This document shows positions 60,875-64,000 of a DNA stretch of 64,000 nucleotides, one piece after another (positions within the stretch are counted from its first letter, which is position 1; every line of letters begins with the position of its first letter). The stretch spans positions 1 to 64,000 of the forward strand of contig NZ_JBHRTF010000003.1 in assembly GCF_042646205.1 (NCBI RefSeq), in the 5' to 3' direction. Under the pieces are notes generated by a model. The model was not told the DNA's origin and did not search any database. It saw only the letters and a program-made list of their open reading frames with translations. This DNA comes from Cellvibrio fontiphilus_A (GTDB lineage Bacteria > Pseudomonadota > Gammaproteobacteria > Pseudomonadales > Cellvibrionaceae). Both the position numbers and the translations under genes were made by a program.

Positions 60875-61678
60875 TCAATCGTAGATAGATTTCTTTTTCC
60901 ATTTGGCATTCTCCTCTTCAAATTGCTTCCACTCTTTGCTAGTGGATGCATCATCCGGAGAGGTTTTAGTGGCAGGAGTAACTGAAGGGGTACCGGCGGT
61001 GGGCTCACCGCTGGCGTCTGCTTTTTCTTGAAGCTTCGCAATTACGGCGTCCAGTTGAGTTATCTGTTTATCAAACAGCTGCTTGCCATTGCCGGATGTC
61101 AGCGCCTTGCGAGCTAAACCATAGTGGTGCACTGCCAGACGGATTTTGCCAAGTTGTTGTGCCTGGCGGGCATTAAATACATGGCCATCTACAGAAATCT
61201 GCAGTACCAGACGGTTAATTTGATCGGTATATGCTTCGGTTTGAACCTGATTAATATTGTTGAGCGCGGCCTGTTGAGCGACAAATTTCTGTAGTTCCTG
61301 CAGTAGGTGATTAGCCTCTTTAATTTGTTGCGGATTGTCTAATCTGACTTTAACTGTACTGGAGTTTTCCTTTTGTGCGGCTAGTAAGTTGGTGTAGAGG
61401 CTGAGGTTTTCCGCGTGGCTAGGGTCACCCGGCTCAAGGCGAGACAATTGCTCGCAGCAATCGATCAGCGCGCGATAAAGTAGCCCGGTCAAGTCGTTGG
61501 ACAGAAAACCTGGAGGAAAACCTGTGGCTAAATCCCTGAATGCGTTGCGTCGTGCGCGCAGGGCAGTAATCAGCCTTTGACGTTGTATGCGTTTTTTTTC
61601 GATGGAATGAGAGATAAACAGGTAGCCCGCCAATAAAATCAGCAAAAGGAAAACTCCGGCTATTACATAGGCAGACAT
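60875..61678 (-). CDS. Unknown membrane-anchored helical protein
   Basis: 267 residues. One N-terminal membrane helix (about 3-23: VIAGVFLLLILLAGYLFI) followed by a Lys/Arg-rich turn, so the bulk is probably cytoplasmic. The rest is largely helical with heptad-like stretches (about 120-215) and an Ala/Thr/Ser-rich, charged C-terminal tail ending KWKKKSIYD. I do not recognise a family. It lies next to the tRNA cluster and diverges from it. Confidence 0.65.
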   Translation of the reverse strand: MSAYVIAGVFLLLILLAGYLFISHSIEKKRIQRQRLITALRARRNAFRDLATGFPPGFLSNDLTGLLYRALIDCCEQLSRLEPGDPSHAENLSLYTNLLAAQKENSSTVKVRLDNPQQIKEANHLLQELQKFVAQQAALNNINQVQTEAYTDQINRLVLQISVDGHVFNARQAQQLGKIRLAVHHYGLARKALTSGNGKQLFDKQITQLDAVIAKLQEKADASGEPTAGTPSVTPATKTSPDDASTSKEWKQFEEENAKWKKKSIYD

Positions 61679-61828
61679 GATGGTTTAAGAACCTTATTGA
61701 TTAATTGCTGGGCGAACTTATGCTCCAAGTATAGCACCGATAAAATGGCGCCAGAATTTGAATGAGTGGAATAAACTCCTGACCGCTAAGTGCTTGTTTC
61801 CTAAATGATAAAAAAAGAATTAAAAGTG

Positions 61829-61857
61829 TTGACACCTGAACCTTCCGTCCCTAGAAT
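61829..61857 (+). promoter_or_regulatory. Sigma-70 promoter of the tRNA cluster
   Basis: TTGACA at 61829-61834, 17-base spacer, TAGAAT at 61852-61857. It lies 64 bases before the first tRNA-Glu. The GC-rich stretch right after the -10 box is typical of stringently controlled tRNA promoters. Confidence 0.85.
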
Positions 61858-61920
61858 GCGCCCCACTTCTGACGCAGACGTTAACTTGAAAAAGTAAGCA
61901 GCTGAGTTGGATGGTCCGGG

Positions 61921-61996
61921 GTCCCCTTCGTCTAGTGGCCTAGGACACCGCCCTTTCACGGCGGTAACAGGGGTTCGAGTCCCCTAGGGGACGCCA
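61921..61996 (+). tRNA. tRNA-Glu (TTC), copy 1
   Basis: 76 bases including an encoded CCA. Acceptor stem GTCCCCT / AGGGGAC, anticodon loop CTTTCAC with anticodon TTC, T-loop GGTTCGAGTCC. Confidence 0.97.
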
Positions 61997-62000
61997 CATA

Positions 62001-62076
<76 letters not shown>

Positions 62077-62154
62077 ACTTCCTTAAGGAAGTTAAAAATT
62101 TGTAAACTGTTAGTGAAGTGAATTTTATTGTTGTCGCCAGATGACGATCAAAAT

Positions 62155-62230
62155 GTCCCCTTCGTCTAGTGGCCTAGGACACCGCCCTTTCACGGCGGTA
62201 ACAGGGGTTCGAGTCCCCTAGGGGACGCCA
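62155..62230 (+). tRNA. tRNA-Glu (TTC), copy 2
   Basis: Identical to copy 1 as far as I can align by eye. The flanks differ after a few bases. Confidence 0.97.
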
Positions 62231-62236
62231 CATTTT

Positions 62237-62312
<76 letters not shown>

Positions 62313-62469
62313 ATTCCTAATAGTTTATCGATTTCCTCATGTATGATTCCATTTTTTATTGTCTAGCTAGATTCATTGTTTAAACCAGAGTCTTGTCGTT
62401 TTACTACCAATATATCTGCTGCACACATCCTTGTGCATTCGCTTGTATTTTCTTGTTCAATGGTTGTGG

Positions 62470-62892
62470 TTAGTGCATTCGCATTATTTTTGCTCGTGCT
62501 TCCGCATAGCTAAAAGCTTGCTGGCCCTGTTTGGCCTGTTCGCGCTGTTCATCTAGCTGTTGAAATAAATTAATTTCATCATCCGGCATGTAATGTAGGC
62601 AGTCGCCGCCAAAAAACCAGAGTAGGTCACGGTAGAGTAGGGGCATAAGATGCGGGTAGTTGCTTACAACTCGACAAAGTAAAGCCTGACCTTGATCTAA
62701 CCAATCAGCTGCTTGTGTATGGGTAGTCAGCTTATTCAGTGCGGTTAAAAACTCACTATTCGTTTCATCCGGGTTTTCCAGGCTAAATGGTGGTAGTTCT
62801 TTGATCTGGGTAACAAATGCCTGCAGCAATTCCAGATGATAAAAGTAATATTCTTTGTCGTATGGGTTCTCTTCAATACTTGAAATCGACAT
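62470..62892 (-). CDS. Small conserved-looking protein of unknown function
   Basis: 140 residues, acidic, cytoplasmic. Predicted helical throughout; the most distinctive segment is YPHLMPLLYRDLLWFFGGDC followed by LHYMPDDEINLFQQLDEQRE. It may correspond to the small PA2817-type family of Pseudomonas, also found near an ABC exporter, but that is from memory and weak. It diverges from the ABC transporter genes, with 55 bases between starts. Confidence 0.7.
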   Translation of the reverse strand: MSISSIEENPYDKEYYFYHLELLQAFVTQIKELPPFSLENPDETNSEFLTALNKLTTHTQAADWLDQGQALLCRVVSNYPHLMPLLYRDLLWFFGGDCLHYMPDDEINLFQQLDEQREQAKQGQQAFSYAEARAKIMRMH

Positions 62893-62947
62893 ACTTCGCC
62901 TTTAATTGGGTTTGATTTTTTTGTATTCACTATTTCCGCGAGGAATT

Positions 62948-63892
62948 ATGACTCCGGCACTTTCACTCAGAAATCTGCGTAAAGTTTACAACGAAAAGTT
63001 TGAAGCACTAAAAGGTATTTCGCTGGATGTTATGCCGGGTGATTTTTTTGCAGTATTGGGGCCAAATGGCGCTGGCAAATCAACCACTATCGGTATCATT
63101 AGTTCATTGGTTCGTAAAACAAGTGGTACGGTAGAGGTGTTTGGAAAAAATATTGATACCGATTTTTCTGCAGCAAAAAAATTTCTGGGTGTGGTGCCTC
63201 AGGAGTTTAACTTCAGCATGTTTGAGAAGGTGCAAGACATAGTATTGCAGCAGGCAGGTTATTACGGAATGAAGCCAGCAGAGGCTCAATCCCAAACTGA
63301 GCGTTACTTAAAACAATTGAGTTTATGGGACAAACGGAATACTCCTGCCCGTATGTTGTCTGGCGGCATGAAGCGCCGTTTGATGATTGCTCGTGCATTA
63401 GTGCATGGCCCTCAATTACTGATTTTGGATGAGCCAACTGCTGGTGTGGATATAGAGTTGCGTCGTTCAATGTGGGATTTTTTACGCGAGATCAATACTG
63501 CCGGCACTACCATTATTTTGACCACTCATTACTTGGAAGAGGCGGAAAGTCTATGCCGTAATGTGGCGATTATTGATCAGGGTTTAATAGTACAAAACAC
63601 CAGTGTGAAAAATTTATTACAGCAGCTCAATAAAGAAGTATTTATTTTTGATGTGCAAGAAACCTTGTCATCTCTGCCGGTAATTGAGGGGCACAGGGTC
63701 GCCCGGATTGATGATCATTCTTTTGAAGTGGATATTGAAAAAGGGCAGTCGCTAAACACGGTTTTTGAACAGTTAACAGTGCAGCAATTTCGCATTATCA
63801 GTATGCGTAATAAAGCAAATCGGTTGGAGGAGTTGTTCGTATCCCTGGTGAATGCCAATAAGGATTCCTCCCAAGTTGGTAGTGAGGTCTAA
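62948..63892 (+). CDS. ABC-2 type exporter ATP-binding protein (YadG-like)
   Basis: 314 residues from ATG 62948 with GAGGA 5 bases before. Walker A GPNGAGKST, Q-loop in VVPQEFNF, signature LSGGMKRRLMIARALVHGPQ, Walker B LLILDEPTAGVD and switch His in TTHYLEEAE. The length and the following gene match the YadG/YadH exporter pair. Substrate unknown. Confidence 0.93.
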   Translation: MTPALSLRNLRKVYNEKFEALKGISLDVMPGDFFAVLGPNGAGKSTTIGIISSLVRKTSGTVEVFGKNIDTDFSAAKKFLGVVPQEFNFSMFEKVQDIVLQQAGYYGMKPAEAQSQTERYLKQLSLWDKRNTPARMLSGGMKRRLMIARALVHGPQLLILDEPTAGVDIELRRSMWDFLREINTAGTTIILTTHYLEEAESLCRNVAIIDQGLIVQNTSVKNLLQQLNKEVFIFDVQETLSSLPVIEGHRVARIDDHSFEVDIEKGQSLNTVFEQLTVQQFRIISMRNKANRLEELFVSLVNANKDSSQVGSEV

Positions 63893-63894
63893 TT

Positions 63895-64000
63895 ATGTCG
63901 ATTAGTGAGCAGTGGATTGCGTTCATGACAATCCTGCGTAAGGAAATCAAGCGTTTTACCCGTATTTGGATACAAACTTTGCTGCCTCCCGCCATTACGA
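63895..64000 (+). CDS. ABC-2 type permease (YadH-like), 5' end only
   Basis: ATG 63895 lies 2 bases after the ATPase stop. The 35 visible codons give MTILRKEIKRFTRIWIQTLL followed by PPAIT, like the start of YadH. The rest is beyond the window. Confidence 0.8.
   Translation, partial: MSISEQWIAFMTILRKEIKRFTRIWIQTLLPPAIT

Overview
The window looks like a chromosome segment of a plant-cell-wall-degrading gammaproteobacterium of the Cellvibrio type (Cellvibrionaceae). The grounds are secreted glycanases built from CBM2 and CBM10 modules joined by poly-serine linkers, long TonB-dependent receptors of the Cellvibrio/Saccharophagus kind, and E. coli-like versions of lldD, class II FBP aldolase and FBPase. 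This assignment rests on gene content and style only; no database search was run.

Layout. (1) 1-6088, minus strand: two secreted cellulase-type enzymes. One is a very large protein cut by the left edge, with two GH5 domains, a discoidin-like domain, a CBM2 and the start of a GH6 domain. The other is a CBM2-CBM10-GH5 enzyme. (2) 6619-58387: a locus of about 50 kb for rhamnogalacturonan I (RG-I) and L-rhamnose use. It is interrupted at 19588-24983 by an unrelated block: a MocR-type regulator, ccoG, a sulfite reductase gene and its DUF934 partner. (3) 58495-61678: a GH43-like lipoprotein, an MFS exporter and an unknown membrane-anchored protein. (4) 61829-62312: a promoter and a duplicated tRNA-Glu/tRNA-Gly pair. 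(5) 62470-64000: a small unknown protein and a two-gene ABC-2 type exporter cut by the right edge.

How the RG-I/rhamnose genes fit together (inference from families). Two TonB-dependent receptors would import oligosaccharides across the outer membrane. Surface and periplasmic enzymes remove acetyl groups (tandem CE12 protein, CE12 lipoprotein), cut the backbone (two PL11, PL26, two GH28, PL22) and trim side chains (GH42, GH43, GH115). One GH105 has a signal peptide and one does not, so unsaturated disaccharides could be split in two compartments; the GPH symporter beside the cytoplasmic GH105 is a candidate importer. Free L-rhamnose would enter through RhaT and pass through RhaM, a P. stutzeri-type isomerase, an FGGY kinase and a bifunctional aldolase/lactaldehyde dehydrogenase, giving DHAP and L-lactate. 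LldD oxidises the lactate. A TIM-like isomerase, FBP aldolase and FBPase are encoded in the same locus and could send the DHAP into gluconeogenesis.

Regulation. Nearly every transcription-unit head in the RG-I/rhamnose region carries a tandem TGAYYG element with an exact 10-bp period. The same element lies upstream of the only DeoR-family gene in the window, so a DeoR regulon covering import, depolymerisation, catabolism and gluconeogenesis is the main regulatory hypothesis here. The cellulase genes, the sulfite reductase block and the region right of 58.4 kb lack an obvious copy.
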